Part shown: positions 18,701-28,097 of the stretch, in pieces
Layout: every line of letters starts with the position of its first letter
How positions within the stretch are numbered: position 1 is the first letter of the stretch
The notes under the pieces: generated by a model
What the model was told of the DNA's origin: nothing
Databases searched by the model: none
What the model saw: only the letters and a program-made list of their open reading frames with translations
Position numbers and translations under genes: made by a program
Source of the DNA: Pseudofrankia coriaricola
GTDB taxonomy: Bacteria > Actinomycetota > Actinomycetes > Frankiales > Frankiaceae
NCBI RefSeq assembly: GCF_001854805.1
Contig: NZ_MBLO01000022.1
Location: 1 to 64,000, forward strand
DNA length: 64,000 nucleotides
Reading direction: 5' to 3'

Positions 18701-21700
18701 GTGCCGTGCGCCGATCGCCCGGTGATCTCGCCGGCGAGGCGGGCGAGCGCGCCCCGCTGCGCGGACAGGGCCCGGTAGTCGCGGCGCTGGTCGTCGTCGG
18801 ACTGCAGCAGACCGGCGCGGGCCTGGTCGATGACGTCGAGCCGGCCGCGCAGGCTCGCGATCCGCTGCTCCCACGCCGCCACGGCCGCATCGATCGTGTC
18901 CCGCAGGCCGCCGACGGCGAACTCGCGCAGCTCGGCGGCGGCCGTCGCGCTTAGCCGCGCGCCGCCCCCACCGGCTGTGTTCTCAGCCCAGGTGGTTTCG
19001 TCGCCGGTGGCGGCACTGTTGTCGGCGCTGTCGGCAGGCGCGTTCTCGGCGGGACTGTCGTCGGTGACGCCGAACAGGCCGAGGAAGTTCTCGACCTCAG
19101 CCGCGCCGATTTTCAGCGCGGCGAGGGTGAAGTCCGCGAGCCAGCCGTCGAGCCCGAACAGCGCCCCCGCCCGGCGCGGCAGCGAGCGAGCCCCGGGCAG
19201 CCGGTCGCGGGCGGCGAGGTCGACCAGGTGGGCGAAGTACTGGCGGCGCAGGATCTCGATGGCCGACAGGTACGTGCCTGGTGGCGCGATCTCCCCGGCG
19301 ATCATGTCGCGGGGCTCCGTCAGGTAGTACTGCTCCCGCTCACCCCGGCCCAGCAGCGTCAGCACGAACGCGTTGCCGCTTGCCCGGCCCGCGCGGCCGG
19401 CGCGTTGGACGTAGTTCGCCGGCCCGGCGGGCAGCGACGCGAGCAGCACGGCCTCCAGCTCGCCGATGTCGATGCCCAGTTCGAGCGTCGGCGTGCAGGA
19501 GAGCACGTTCGGGTCGGTGTAGTGGGTGCCGTCGCGGAACTTCCGCTCCACGGTCTCGCGCTGCTCCCGGGTGAGCAGGCCGGTGTGCTCGTCGGTGACG
19601 ACCCGGAACGCGCCGCTCTCCCGGTAGAGCCGCCGGTAGTAGTCATCGGCGGTCCGCGGCAGCACGGCGTGCCGCAGCGTCCCGGAGCAGCGGTAGCGGT
19701 GACACGGCTGGCCGACCCATGTATGAAGCCGCACTGGTGGAACGGTCTGCGTCCACGCGCAGGCATCGCAGCGGACCCCCGCCGCCCGCGCCTGCTCGTC
19801 GTCGAGGCTGACGACGCTGAGGTGGCCCGGCTGCAGGCCGTAGACCGTGATCCCCGATGTCGGCGTGGCGCCCCGGCGGGGCTGGCGGGAGTTGCCGAGC
19901 GGACGGACGATGACCCGCTGGGCGACCGTGCCCTCCTCAGCGAGGAGGGGGAGCAGTGCGCGCAGATAGTCCGACGCGTGGTCGCGGCTCAGCCCGAGCG
20001 TACGGGCCGTCCAGTCCTGGTACCAGTTGCCGGTGCTGGCCAGCACGTCAAATTGGGTGCGTGGCCGGGGCGCCGTCATGAGGAACGCCGGCGCCCCCAG
20101 GCCGCGGGGGAACGCGGGCATGCCGTTCGGCCGGCCACCCCAGATCCGGAATCGCCGGCCCCCCTCGGCCAGGTACTTGTCCAACCAGTGGTGATAGACG
20201 GCGCCGCGGATCCGCAGCCGCTCCAGCAGGCCCCGCAGATAAGCGTCGTAACGCGCGTCCGTCAGCTCATCGGGCAACAGCGGCTGGACCTGGGAGCGCA
20301 GCAGGGTGTCACGGGCCAGGCCGCGGATCCGCGCCGCATCGCGCAGGTCGACCTCGGCCGCGACCGAGCGGGTCAGTTCCAGCGTGCGGCCATTGCGGGA
20401 CCGTAGGCCGAACTCGAGAACGGTGGCGAAACCGAGCCGGTCGGCCAGCAGCCGCCAGGTGGCGCGCCGGCCCCGTTCCCGGCCCGACAGCAGCGCGTCA
20501 ACGCCTTCGACGTCGTGCAGTTCGGGCGGGACCAGGGCTGCCAGCGTCTCCGGGTCGGCGGCATCGGCGATCAGGTCCGCGATCAGGTCGTTGAGCGCGA
20601 CCGGCTGCCCGTCCGTCAGCTGGGCGGCGAGCAACGCCCGCAGCGAGAACGTGAACGCCCGGGCCGCGACGAACCCGGCCCGGTGGGCCGCGTCCTGCAC
20701 CGAGTCGTTGAACAGCAGTGTGTGCCGGGACTTCCGCGTCGGCAGCTCACCGCCGGTGAACAGCTGGCTGATCGAGACGGATGCCAGGGACGCGAGCCCG
20801 GCGCCCAGGTAGCGGATGCCCTGCTCCAGGCCACAGGCCGGGCAGCGGTCCGCCTCCGCGCCGGCCTCATCGGCGAACGCGCACAGCACCGCAACCCCCG
20901 CCTGCGCGGCCGAGGGGTCGTAGACATGTAGCGCGGTGCCCGAGGCGTCGAGGATCATCACCGGGTTCTCGGCCGGCGCGGCGCGCTCCTGCCCGGTCGC
21001 CTGGATCAGCGCCCGGACCCGCTTCTTCTCCCGGCCCACCCCAGCCCGGTAGATCTTGGTCGGGTCGGCGACGAGCTCGTACGGGTTGCGCTCCGGCGAC
21101 AGTGCCGCCCAGCCGGACCGGCCACAGTGCCGGCAGTACACCGCCGGCAGCAGCGGCTGCCCACTGTCCGCGACCACCGGTACGGCCGACGCCGCCGCGT
21201 CGCCGGATGCGGCCGGGACCGTCGGGGCGTCGCCGTCGTCCATCGCAGCCGTCGTCGCGAGATCCAACGCCGGCGTCGGCGCTGGACGCTGCTCGCCGTC
21301 CCACGCGAACGCAGGCCCCGCAGCGACCGCGCGCAGCAGCCGGGAGACGGCCCGCACCCACAGGTGGGTCTCCACCGCGACGAGCGGCCGGTCTGGGTTA
21401 TCCGGGTCGCGGGCCGCCGACAGCAGCGCGACGAACCGGGCCAGCGCCGCCGCCGCGACCTCCGGCTGGCTGGTCAGGGCCACACCCCAGGCACGCAGGT
21501 CCTCGCGGGGGAAACCTTCCAACGCCTCGCCGGCGGTCCGCGGCAGGTCGCCGAGCAGGCGCAGCACGGCGCGGGTCAGCTTGTGCCGGCGCAGCAGCGC
21601 GCCCAGCAGCGTCGGCGTCAGCGGCCCCTCGGCCGCCGCCGGGCCGAGCACGGCGACGGCCAGCGGGCGCATCGCCTGCAACTGGCGGGCGCGAACGACC

Positions 21701-22737
21701 TCGTCCTCGGTGGGGCCGGCGAGGCCGAGCGCGGGACCGTCCAAAGGCAACGCGGCGAGAGCGGCCGGATCCGGGTCGGGGAGCGACAGGTCTGGTTCCT
21801 GGAGCACCTCGGCCGGGGAGAGCCGGTCCTCACCGATCACCGAGGTCTCGTCGAACGGCGTTCCGAAGATCTCCTCGGCGACGGCACGGATCGCCAGCGC
21901 CGTGTCGTCCGCGATCGCGCCCGAGCCGAGTGTCGCCGAAGTCGCCACCGGGCAGACCGGGCCGAGCGGCCGGCCGGGCCGGGCCACGCCGGTGACCGCG
22001 CCGAGGCGGCGCAGCAGCATCGCGACGTCGGTGCCCTGCGCGCCGTCATAGGTGTGGAACTCGTCGAGCACGACGTATGCCAGGCCGCTGTCCTGCCAGA
22101 GCGGCACATCCTGCGGGCGGTGCAGCAGCTGGTCGAGCATCTTGTAGTTCGTGATCAGAATGTCGGGCGGGGCGCGGCGGATCGCTGCACGGTCGGTTAG
22201 CACCCGGCGGTAGCCCTCTGCAGGAGTGTCCCCGATGTAGAGGCCGGCCGTGACGGCGGCCAGGTCTTCGTGCTCCAGGTAGGCGTTCAGACGGGCCGTC
22301 TGGTCGGAGGCCAGCGCATTCATCGGGTAGAGCAGCAGCGCCTTCACACCCCGACGGCTCGCAGCGGCCTCGCGACGGCAGTGATCGAGTATCGGCACCA
22401 GGAACGCCTCGGTCTTGCCCGAGCCGGTGCCCGTCGTGAGTACGGTCGGCTCGGCCGGGCCGTGCTTCGTCGACAGCCGGGCGAACGCCGCCGCCTGGTG
22501 CGCCCGCGGCGTCCACCCCTTGCCCGGAGCCCAGTCGACATGCTCCCGCCAGCCGTCCTCGGCATCGCGGAACGGCATCCGGACCCGGATGTAGGGGCCG
22601 CGGTAGATCCCGTACTCCGGATCGTCGAGAAACGCCGCCAGCGCCGCCTGCTCCCCCGAGTCGGTGAGCGCGAACGTTGTCGTCAGGTACTGCGTCAACG
22701 ACCGCCGCAGTCCCTCGGCCGCGATCGTCGGCCTCAT
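15715..22737 (-). CDS. giant DEAD-type helicase with DUF1998-like region and nuclease-like tail
   Basis: 2340 residues, ATG overlapping the methylase stop as ATGA. The first RecA lobe has TTGTGSGKTEAFLVP (about 100), YVVLDEFHTYDG (about 222) and VATSATLG (about 262). An insertion of about 800 residues follows, with Zn-binding pairs (VYCRHCGRSG near 536, CPACGLEQG near 630). The second lobe has TPTLELGIDIGELEAV and YVQRAGRAGR (about 1110). Near 1750 lies a Cys cluster of DUF1998 type (CPCADAGRSGCPRC). After it come two segments resembling small restriction nucleases: AAIYLDGFRYHAS with HGVRVFQLTWND (about 1880-1930), and AELAWPDARIGVVL with YREAGWDVRP (about 2280-2320). DISARM DrmA/DrmB, Druantia DruE and MrfA share helicase plus DUF1998 parts. 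I read this as a relative in which several subunits are fused. Confidence 0.75.
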   Translation of the reverse strand: MRPTIAAEGLRRSLTQYLTTTFALTDSGEQAALAAFLDDPEYGIYRGPYIRVRMPFRDAEDGWREHVDWAPGKGWTPRAHQAAAFARLSTKHGPAEPTVLTTGTGSGKTEAFLVPILDHCRREAAASRRGVKALLLYPMNALASDQTARLNAYLEHEDLAAVTAGLYIGDTPAEGYRRVLTDRAAIRRAPPDILITNYKMLDQLLHRPQDVPLWQDSGLAYVVLDEFHTYDGAQGTDVAMLLRRLGAVTGVARPGRPLGPVCPVATSATLGSGAIADDTALAIRAVAEEIFGTPFDETSVIGEDRLSPAEVLQEPDLSLPDPDPAALAALPLDGPALGLAGPTEDEVVRARQLQAMRPLAVAVLGPAAAEGPLTPTLLGALLRRHKLTRAVLRLLGDLPRTAGEALEGFPREDLRAWGVALTSQPEVAAAALARFVALLSAARDPDNPDRPLVAVETHLWVRAVSRLLRAVAAGPAFAWDGEQRPAPTPALDLATTAAMDDGDAPTVPAASGDAAASAVPVVADSGQPLLPAVYCRHCGRSGWAALSPERNPYELVADPTKIYRAGVGREKKRVRALIQATGQERAAPAENPVMILDASGTALHVYDPSAAQAGVAVLCAFADEAGAEADRCPACGLEQGIRYLGAGLASLASVSISQLFTGGELPTRKSRHTLLFNDSVQDAAHRAGFVAARAFTFSLRALLAAQLTDGQPVALNDLIADLIADAADPETLAALVPPELHDVEGVDALLSGRERGRRATWRLLADRLGFATVLEFGLRSRNGRTLELTRSVAAEVDLRDAARIRGLARDTLLRSQVQPLLPDELTDARYDAYLRGLLERLRIRGAVYHHWLDKYLAEGGRRFRIWGGRPNGMPAFPRGLGAPAFLMTAPRPRTQFDVLASTGNWYQDWTARTLGLSRDHASDYLRALLPLLAEEGTVAQRVIVRPLGNSRQPRRGATPTSGITVYGLQPGHLSVVSLDDEQARAAGVRCDACAWTQTVPPVRLHTWVGQPCHRYRCSGTLRHAVLPRTADDYYRRLYRESGAFRVVTDEHTGLLTREQRETVERKFRDGTHYTDPNVLSCTPTLELGIDIGELEAVLLASLPAGPANYVQRAGRAGRASGNAFVLTLLGRGEREQYYLTEPRDMIAGEIAPPGTYLSAIEILRRQYFAHLVDLAARDRLPGARSLPRRAGALFGLDGWLADFTLAALKIGAAEVENFLGLFGVTDDSPAENAPADSADNSAATGDETTWAENTAGGGGARLSATAAAELREFAVGGLRDTIDAAVAAWEQRIASLRGRLDVIDQARAGLLQSDDDQRRDYRALSAQRGALARLAGEITGRSAHGTLVDLGLLPNYALFDGATTLEATLTWEEQSADGERRYVSEVREYDRPVRQALTEIAPGNTYYVRGYAHRVTGLDIGPRTKPAWETWRICPACGFVRTPQPDLAVGSSGGSQDSYGHLVDSTGPCDRCRQTGIGDSGSKFTVLRPTRVTAIDRRDDVRIRDEVDDREGRFYTTLTTVDVDPARIFRSWRHTGATFGVDYARPAIVRTFNLGATRPDRNPTDLFAGETVSLNPFQVCVDCGGTAVDGPPATTASGAGFGQNAEGPGTMNGERSESGDGLRGHEHHRLYCRHRRTPTSARHQPLLLADELRTEAIRILVPALTQSITTRRASFAAALRLGIARAYRGSPDHLRLTSAVMPDAATGTTRQFLVLYDSQPGGTGYLHRLANPDSFHRVLTAALDAIENCPCADAGRSGCPRCLLRYARRDEFAQIQRAEAVAVLRELLDEWEVTDSAPADQASMIHLVESELEARFLDGLRAWAARADTPGTLSASTIIAGGVRAAELRITGPDGGIAHWRMRLQHTIAGTRPDVHFARLDGPPMEAAIYLDGFRYHASAEHNRLADDADKRSRLRAHGVRVFQLTWNDVDEWRTRTPGTPSPARAPYQGRAQQLAHGIYRQLTASRPADELDRYVWVNPVDQLLAFLADPDSDRWRKRAEATVAGLLQTTGVTRTPVNAPGVPAAVVAGLRGRQAPRSTGAITVVRAQDDVGCPVLALIDDRAGAANRVFSALVVIDDRDEAVGSANEQADGAGGHEPDGQAEGGLDGAGIASAHGRRWASWLAWTNLVQFLADGAGDAVQLTVTGLDDFDPTLLAAAEGAGFDDAQAARALDQETSTWLGRPTTPARPARSASGPGTLTDPAWREVLALVDPDEPGLVELVQALAGHAMDAAGAVPVPEVGFELGASAWQAELAWPDARIGVVLAPVDESDQEAVNRDQAYREAGWDVRPATGWTATDLAARIHRDVGRRPVPSNDPRNSIVNTVGEADLAEDQESTR

Positions 22738-25700
22738 CCGACGGCCTCCGTGGCTACAGGTTCCTCGGACTCCCGCCAGCCAGCGTCCCGGGCGGCCTGC
22801 AGCCGAGCCGAGAAGACAGCGTGCGCGGCCCGCATCTCGACCTCCCGGTCGGCCTTGTAGAAGGGGGCGACGTAGCCGGCGGGCGGGAGCCTGCGTTTCG
22901 GGTCCTCCAAGTGCGCCTGCAGCTCAATCCAGTCCGCTTTTTTCTGACCGTGTCCAAAGTTGTTGTAATATGATCCGATTTTGCGTCCGTTCGAGTCGAA
23001 CCAGGTTTCAGCCTCGTAGTCGACAAGCTGTGGGAAGCGTGAGCGATAGAGAGCTACAAGCGCATCGGCGGTTATCCCAAGCCACGTGGCCACGATGGCG
23101 TCGATCTCGACAAGGGCGGCTCGCCGGGAGTATTCTGTTCTCAATGGCGCTTCCTCGGCCCATGCCGAAGTAACGCTGCCGAGCGCCGAGATTCGTGGCC
23201 ACGGGACGGCCCATTCCTCTGACGATCTCCATAGATCGTCGTATAGCTCTGCCCAGAGCGATGAGTACGCATCAGTCAGACAGTTGAGGCGGAGGGTCCG
23301 CAGTAGGAGCGATGAGGCTAGCGGGTGACCGGATGATCCGGCTGGCAGTGAGCGCGCGTCGGATTGCCTAAGGTCGCCACGTCCGGAAATACGGATAACG
23401 TAGTCGAGTGGGAGACTGCTCCAAAAGCCTACGGCCAGCGCGGTGTCACGGGCGGAGGCGTACCCAAGCGAATGGACCGCGTCAATGTGCGCGGGGCCGG
23501 GCGGAAGTAGCGCCGCGTAGAGCGATCGCTCGGTATTCGCGGCGATGCGGCGGCGCCAGAAAACTCTGTAGTAGTCCGTATACGGATGCCCGGCCCACGT
23601 ATCTTGAGCCGACAGGAACTTTTCTCGGGGGCAGCCACGAATGTAGTCCGTTGTCGGTATGGAGTCCGCCGAGAGCGCCGTTATCGGAACCGGATAGTCA
23701 CCAGCGCCGGTCTTTGGCGGCTGCTTCGCGATTGGCGTAGAGACGTTGATCTGGGGCCCGCGAATGATTACCTCGCCCCAGCTGCGGGGGGCCTGGAAAT
23801 TGGCTCGTATGATTCCATCATTCTTCGCGCCGGACTCGTCGTAGCCTCGACTTATCCACGGATTTCCTGTTCCAACTCGGCGCGGCCAGCGTGCTAGCGC
23901 CTCGATTGCTCTCTGCTCATCCGTATTTAGCGGGAAGAGGAGGCGACTGCCGAGAGGGTCTGCATCCGGCTCTTCCCCCAGTCGGCTCCAGTTCGCCAAC
24001 ACTTCTCTATCGACGAGTACTACGCGCTTCTTGTGTGGGCGAACATCCCAATGCCCGTGATGCTTCATTCCGGGCGCCTCTCCTGCGCCTTCATGACTTA
24101 GCGATCCCGTCAGTACCGAAGGATCGTATAGCCAGCTAAGATGGGTGAATGAAACGTCCCTGGGCTGGCCGTAGATGTGAACGCCGAATTGCTTATTCCA
24201 GTCGATATCGCTGAAGATGAGTCGGCGGTTATGGAAGTGAGAATGCAGCCGGAGGCGCCGGTAGGTCGCCGCGCGCAGTCGACGTTCCTGTGTTCCGGTC
24301 AAATGTGTGTCCGGGTGGATCATTCCACTGGTTCCGTTGATTCCAGAGTGCCGGAAAACCTGGATCATGAAGGCGCGGTAAAGGTTCGGCTGCGAGCCCA
24401 CCAGGAGGTCGTAGGTGATCGGGGAGCTGAGCAAGGCGACCAGACCCGTGTTGGAAGCCAACTCGTCCAGCAGGTACGCCCGCGTGGAGGACACCGAAAG
24501 CCGTGTCGACTTTCGTGACTTCCAAATCTCGACGGGCGGCTGGTCGTCCAGCATGAACCACGGGTCATGCTCGGCGAGGACCGCGCCTTCCTCCCAGCGT
24601 GGACGGACCCAGGGAGGATTTCCTACCTGGAGGTCGAAGCCACCGTGCTTGAAGACCTGGGCGAACTCGACTTCCCAGTGGAAGAAGCCCTGGCGTTTGG
24701 CGATCTGGTCGACGGTTTCCAGCCAGGGGAAGAGTTCCGGGAGGCGGGTCCAGTCCTCCTGGCCCATCCACGCGGCCAGGCCGTCCTCGTAGTCCTCGAG
24801 GGCGTCGAGGGACGTGAACTGGCTGACCAGGGAATCCTGGGCGACGTCGCCCCGGCCGACCAGGGCGGTGGCGAAGCGGATCCAGTCGTCGAGGCTCGCC
24901 AACGGGACGGCGCCGCGGAACCGTTCCGGGCGCTTCGTCGCCTTCCCGCCGGACGACGCGGACCGGCCGTTCGCGGCGGCGGGCGGGGCGAGCGTCAGGC
25001 CGGCCTCCTCGCCGAAGATCGACAGCTCTTCCCACGTCACGACCCTGGTCGCGTCGTCGTCGGCCGCGGGGCGGCGCTCAGCCGCCGGCTCGGGGGCGGC
25101 GCTGGTGACGGTGAGCGGGGCGCGGCCGTAGTCGGGAGCGGTGCCGTCCAGCAGCGCGGCCCCGTCGACGGGCCAGAACCAGAGGGCGCACCAGGCGTCC
25201 ATCAGCTTCTTCAGCCGCCAGTACGGCGTGCCGGGCGCCTCCAGGTCGTCCTTGATCTTCTGGCGGGAGACCAGCTCGCGGACCTCGGGGAGGTCGTCGG
25301 CGCCCCAGACGTTGATCTGGCGGCGGATCTCGCGTTCGGAGATCTCCAGGCGCTGCTGGACGAGGCTCCACAGGTACTCGACGCGCCGGGCGAGCGCGGC
25401 CAGCTGGTCCGCCTGGCTGGGTGCGCTCTTCTTGCCCTTCGTTGTTGGCGCCTTTGTGATGGCGCGGCGCCATGCGGCGAGTTTCTTCGCGTCTACGGGC
25501 GCGAGTTCCTTGGCTTCCTTCTCGGCGGCGACCGCGCCCCAGCCGGTGGCGGGCAGCAGGAAGTGGTGGATGGCCCCGGCGGGCAGCTCGCCGTCGCGGA
25601 ACGGGTGGTCGACGGGCGCGGTGTTTAGCCACGAGCGGTCGGCCAGCGTGGCGGGCAGGTAGTAGCGGCGGCCGGCGCCGACGAGGGAGTTGCCGCGGCG

Positions 25701-28097
25701 TAGGTGCAGGCCGAACCACGGTGCCTGCAGGCCGGCGTGCATAACGTTCAGCCAGAGGGAGACGTCGGCGAGCTCGATGGCGGTGGCGTTCAGGTCGACG
25801 CCGTAGCTGTTGTGCAGGGCGATGTAGGCCTTGGCCTTCTGCAGCTCGACGGTGTAGCTCTCCGGGTCGAGTGTTTCCTTCTTCTCCTCCTGGCGCCGGC
25901 GCAGGTACTCGGCGGCGACCTGGTTGATGGCCTCGTTGAGGAACGCGCCGGAGCCGAGGGCCGGCTCGCAGATCGTCCAGTCGAGCATGTCGCGGGCCTT
26001 GAAATCCGGGCCGGCTTCCTCGATCCGGTATTTCAGTGCGAGCTGGACGGTGACCTCGGTGAGCGACTGCGGGGTGTAGTAGGAGGCCGACGTCTGCCGG
26101 TCGCGCCCGGAGAGCCGGTAGACGAACGAGCCGGCCGGGTACCGCCGGCGTTCGTCAGTGCGGTGACCGTCGTCGTCGACTGTGTGGACGAACACCTCGG
26201 CCGGGTAGTCGTGGGCCTTGGAGGCGGGCACCGTCCAGGAGCCGTCCTTCGGGTCGCCGCCCTTCGCGACCTCGTAGAGGTCCTCGCCGGCGATGAAGCC
26301 GGAGTAGGACATCAGCCCCTCGTAGACCGCGCCCAGCTGGTTGATCCCGAGTTGGGCGTAGGAGATGAACCCTGCCCGCTTGCGCCCACCCCCCTTGATC
26401 TTCCGGCCACCCTTGGTGATCATGAGGCGGCGCAGGACCCGGTAGAGGACGGCGTTGCGCAGCCGGGTGTCGATCGGCGGCCGCGGCCCGCCAGCAGTGT
26501 CCTCGTCCTCGTCGTCGGGCCAGGGCAGCGACTGGCCGATCAGCGTGATGGCGTCGGGGGCGAACAGGTCGGAGCGCAGCGGCTCGAACCGGATGCCCTC
26601 CCCCTCGCTGACTTTCGGCGCCGCCCGGCCGGCGCGCCGCCGCGCCTCGGCGTCGGCCTTTGCCTCCTCGGCCGCCGCCCTGTCGGACGTGGGTCCTCCT
26701 TCGGTGGCTGCGGCATCGGTGTCGGTATCGGCGTGCGTGTGACCGTCTGGGGGCGTCGCGCCGTGTGCGCGGTAGCCGTCGTTGACGACGCGGAACAGCA
26801 GGTCCAGCGAGTCGAACAGGTGAGTGCCATGACGCGAGGCTGGGCCGGGGGGCAGCCGGCGGGAGACCAGGTCGCCGAGTCGGGCCAGGCTGTACCCGTC
26901 GACGTACTCGGGATGGTCGACCGGGAGGACGTGTAGCTCGGGGCGGGCCTCGGCGTAGAGGAGGACAAGGATCCGGTAGAGGTAGCGCAGCGCTTCCCTT
27001 GTCAGCCGGGTGCCGAGGGACTCCAGGTCGTCGATCTGCTCGGGGCGGATGCCGGCCTCGGCGAGCCGGGCGAGGACCTCGTTCGCGATCAGCTCGACGG
27101 ACTCTCGCAGCCCATTGCGCAGTTCGGCGGTCACGCCGACGGCCTGCTTCTGCGAGCCCGCGATCAGGTCGGCGAGCGGCTCGGCACCGCCGGCCTCCGG
27201 CGGGCACAGCGCGTCGGCGCCGAACAGCGCCGCGATCACGTCCAGTTCGCCGCCGGGCTTCGTGTCGTTGCGACCGAACGCCACGTCGAGGTTCGCGGCG
27301 AGGAAGCGCGCCTCGCCCCAGGTCCGCCGGTCGGCGAGGATGACGACCGCGCCGGCGAGCAGCAGCACGAAGCGGGGCGGCTCGTCGGTGGCGAACAGGT
27401 GCGAGACGAGGCGCATCCCGTGGGTGACCCGCTCACGTGGGCCCAGGTCGACGGGGTCCAGCAGGCGACCGGCCCCGGCCGGATCGACCGCGGCGTCGAT
27501 CTCGGTGGCCCAGCCGCACTCGACCGCCCACACCCCGTCGACCGCGGCGGCGAGCGGCACGGCGACTTCGACGCCGGCGAGTACGACGGTGCGGGTGTGC
27601 CGGTCAGGCTGGAAGCAGAGCGCGCCGAGGATGTGGTCGTGCAGCCGGTGCAACTGCTGGGCACGTTCGGCGTTGTCGCTGTTGCCGTTGAGCCCGACCA
27701 GGCCGCTCTTGCGGTCGTAGTAGGTCTGCCGCAGGCCGCGCAGCCCGGCTCGCGGCGTGACCGCGACCTCGACCGCGACGGTCGTCTCCTCGGCGGCCTG
27801 GCCGCCGTCGCCGGCAAGGACGAACCGATGGTCGATAGCGGCGGCCTCCGCGACGACGACCTTGCCTTCACTACTGGGGGTCGAGCCGGCGGCCGCGTCA
27901 CCGTCGGTGGTCGTGGTGCCATAGCCGGGGTCGGCCTCGGGTTCGACGAGCGTGGCCGTGACGGCCGGAACCACGGCGGCCTTCTCCCGCTCGGCCCAGC
28001 GCGCGGCGACCGACTTGCGGATCTCGCCGGGGAGGACCTCGTCGAGGAAGTACGGCGAGAGGTACTCGCCGCGGTTCGTCAGCGCGTCGAAGCTCAT
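22734..28097 (-). CDS. giant Eco57I/DrmMI-type adenine DNA methyltransferase
   Basis: 1787 residues from the ATG at 28097, whose ATGA overlaps the upstream SNF2 stop. Upstream in-frame codons belong to the overlap and are not used. Motif I is EPALGSGAFLNEAINQ (about 712) and motif IV is GNPPWVRPRW (about 1159), the NPPW of N6-adenine methylases, so it should transfer a methyl group from SAM to adenine. The N-terminal 650 residues and the C-terminal recognition region are long, as in PglX and DrmMI proteins that protect host DNA in BREX and DISARM. About 22.95-24.56 kb, the probable target-recognition domain, is visibly poorer in GC than the rest of the gene. Stand-alone type IIG activity is possible, but I see no clear nuclease motif. 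Confidence 0.85.
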   Translation of the reverse strand: MSFDALTNRGEYLSPYFLDEVLPGEIRKSVAARWAEREKAAVVPAVTATLVEPEADPGYGTTTTDGDAAAGSTPSSEGKVVVAEAAAIDHRFVLAGDGGQAAEETTVAVEVAVTPRAGLRGLRQTYYDRKSGLVGLNGNSDNAERAQQLHRLHDHILGALCFQPDRHTRTVVLAGVEVAVPLAAAVDGVWAVECGWATEIDAAVDPAGAGRLLDPVDLGPRERVTHGMRLVSHLFATDEPPRFVLLLAGAVVILADRRTWGEARFLAANLDVAFGRNDTKPGGELDVIAALFGADALCPPEAGGAEPLADLIAGSQKQAVGVTAELRNGLRESVELIANEVLARLAEAGIRPEQIDDLESLGTRLTREALRYLYRILVLLYAEARPELHVLPVDHPEYVDGYSLARLGDLVSRRLPPGPASRHGTHLFDSLDLLFRVVNDGYRAHGATPPDGHTHADTDTDAAATEGGPTSDRAAAEEAKADAEARRRAGRAAPKVSEGEGIRFEPLRSDLFAPDAITLIGQSLPWPDDEDEDTAGGPRPPIDTRLRNAVLYRVLRRLMITKGGRKIKGGGRKRAGFISYAQLGINQLGAVYEGLMSYSGFIAGEDLYEVAKGGDPKDGSWTVPASKAHDYPAEVFVHTVDDDGHRTDERRRYPAGSFVYRLSGRDRQTSASYYTPQSLTEVTVQLALKYRIEEAGPDFKARDMLDWTICEPALGSGAFLNEAINQVAAEYLRRRQEEKKETLDPESYTVELQKAKAYIALHNSYGVDLNATAIELADVSLWLNVMHAGLQAPWFGLHLRRGNSLVGAGRRYYLPATLADRSWLNTAPVDHPFRDGELPAGAIHHFLLPATGWGAVAAEKEAKELAPVDAKKLAAWRRAITKAPTTKGKKSAPSQADQLAALARRVEYLWSLVQQRLEISEREIRRQINVWGADDLPEVRELVSRQKIKDDLEAPGTPYWRLKKLMDAWCALWFWPVDGAALLDGTAPDYGRAPLTVTSAAPEPAAERRPAADDDATRVVTWEELSIFGEEAGLTLAPPAAANGRSASSGGKATKRPERFRGAVPLASLDDWIRFATALVGRGDVAQDSLVSQFTSLDALEDYEDGLAAWMGQEDWTRLPELFPWLETVDQIAKRQGFFHWEVEFAQVFKHGGFDLQVGNPPWVRPRWEEGAVLAEHDPWFMLDDQPPVEIWKSRKSTRLSVSSTRAYLLDELASNTGLVALLSSPITYDLLVGSQPNLYRAFMIQVFRHSGINGTSGMIHPDTHLTGTQERRLRAATYRRLRLHSHFHNRRLIFSDIDWNKQFGVHIYGQPRDVSFTHLSWLYDPSVLTGSLSHEGAGEAPGMKHHGHWDVRPHKKRVVLVDREVLANWSRLGEEPDADPLGSRLLFPLNTDEQRAIEALARWPRRVGTGNPWISRGYDESGAKNDGIIRANFQAPRSWGEVIIRGPQINVSTPIAKQPPKTGAGDYPVPITALSADSIPTTDYIRGCPREKFLSAQDTWAGHPYTDYYRVFWRRRIAANTERSLYAALLPPGPAHIDAVHSLGYASARDTALAVGFWSSLPLDYVIRISGRGDLRQSDARSLPAGSSGHPLASSLLLRTLRLNCLTDAYSSLWAELYDDLWRSSEEWAVPWPRISALGSVTSAWAEEAPLRTEYSRRAALVEIDAIVATWLGITADALVALYRSRFPQLVDYEAETWFDSNGRKIGSYYNNFGHGQKKADWIELQAHLEDPKRRLPPAGYVAPFYKADREVEMRAAHAVFSARLQAARDAGWRESEEPVATEAVG

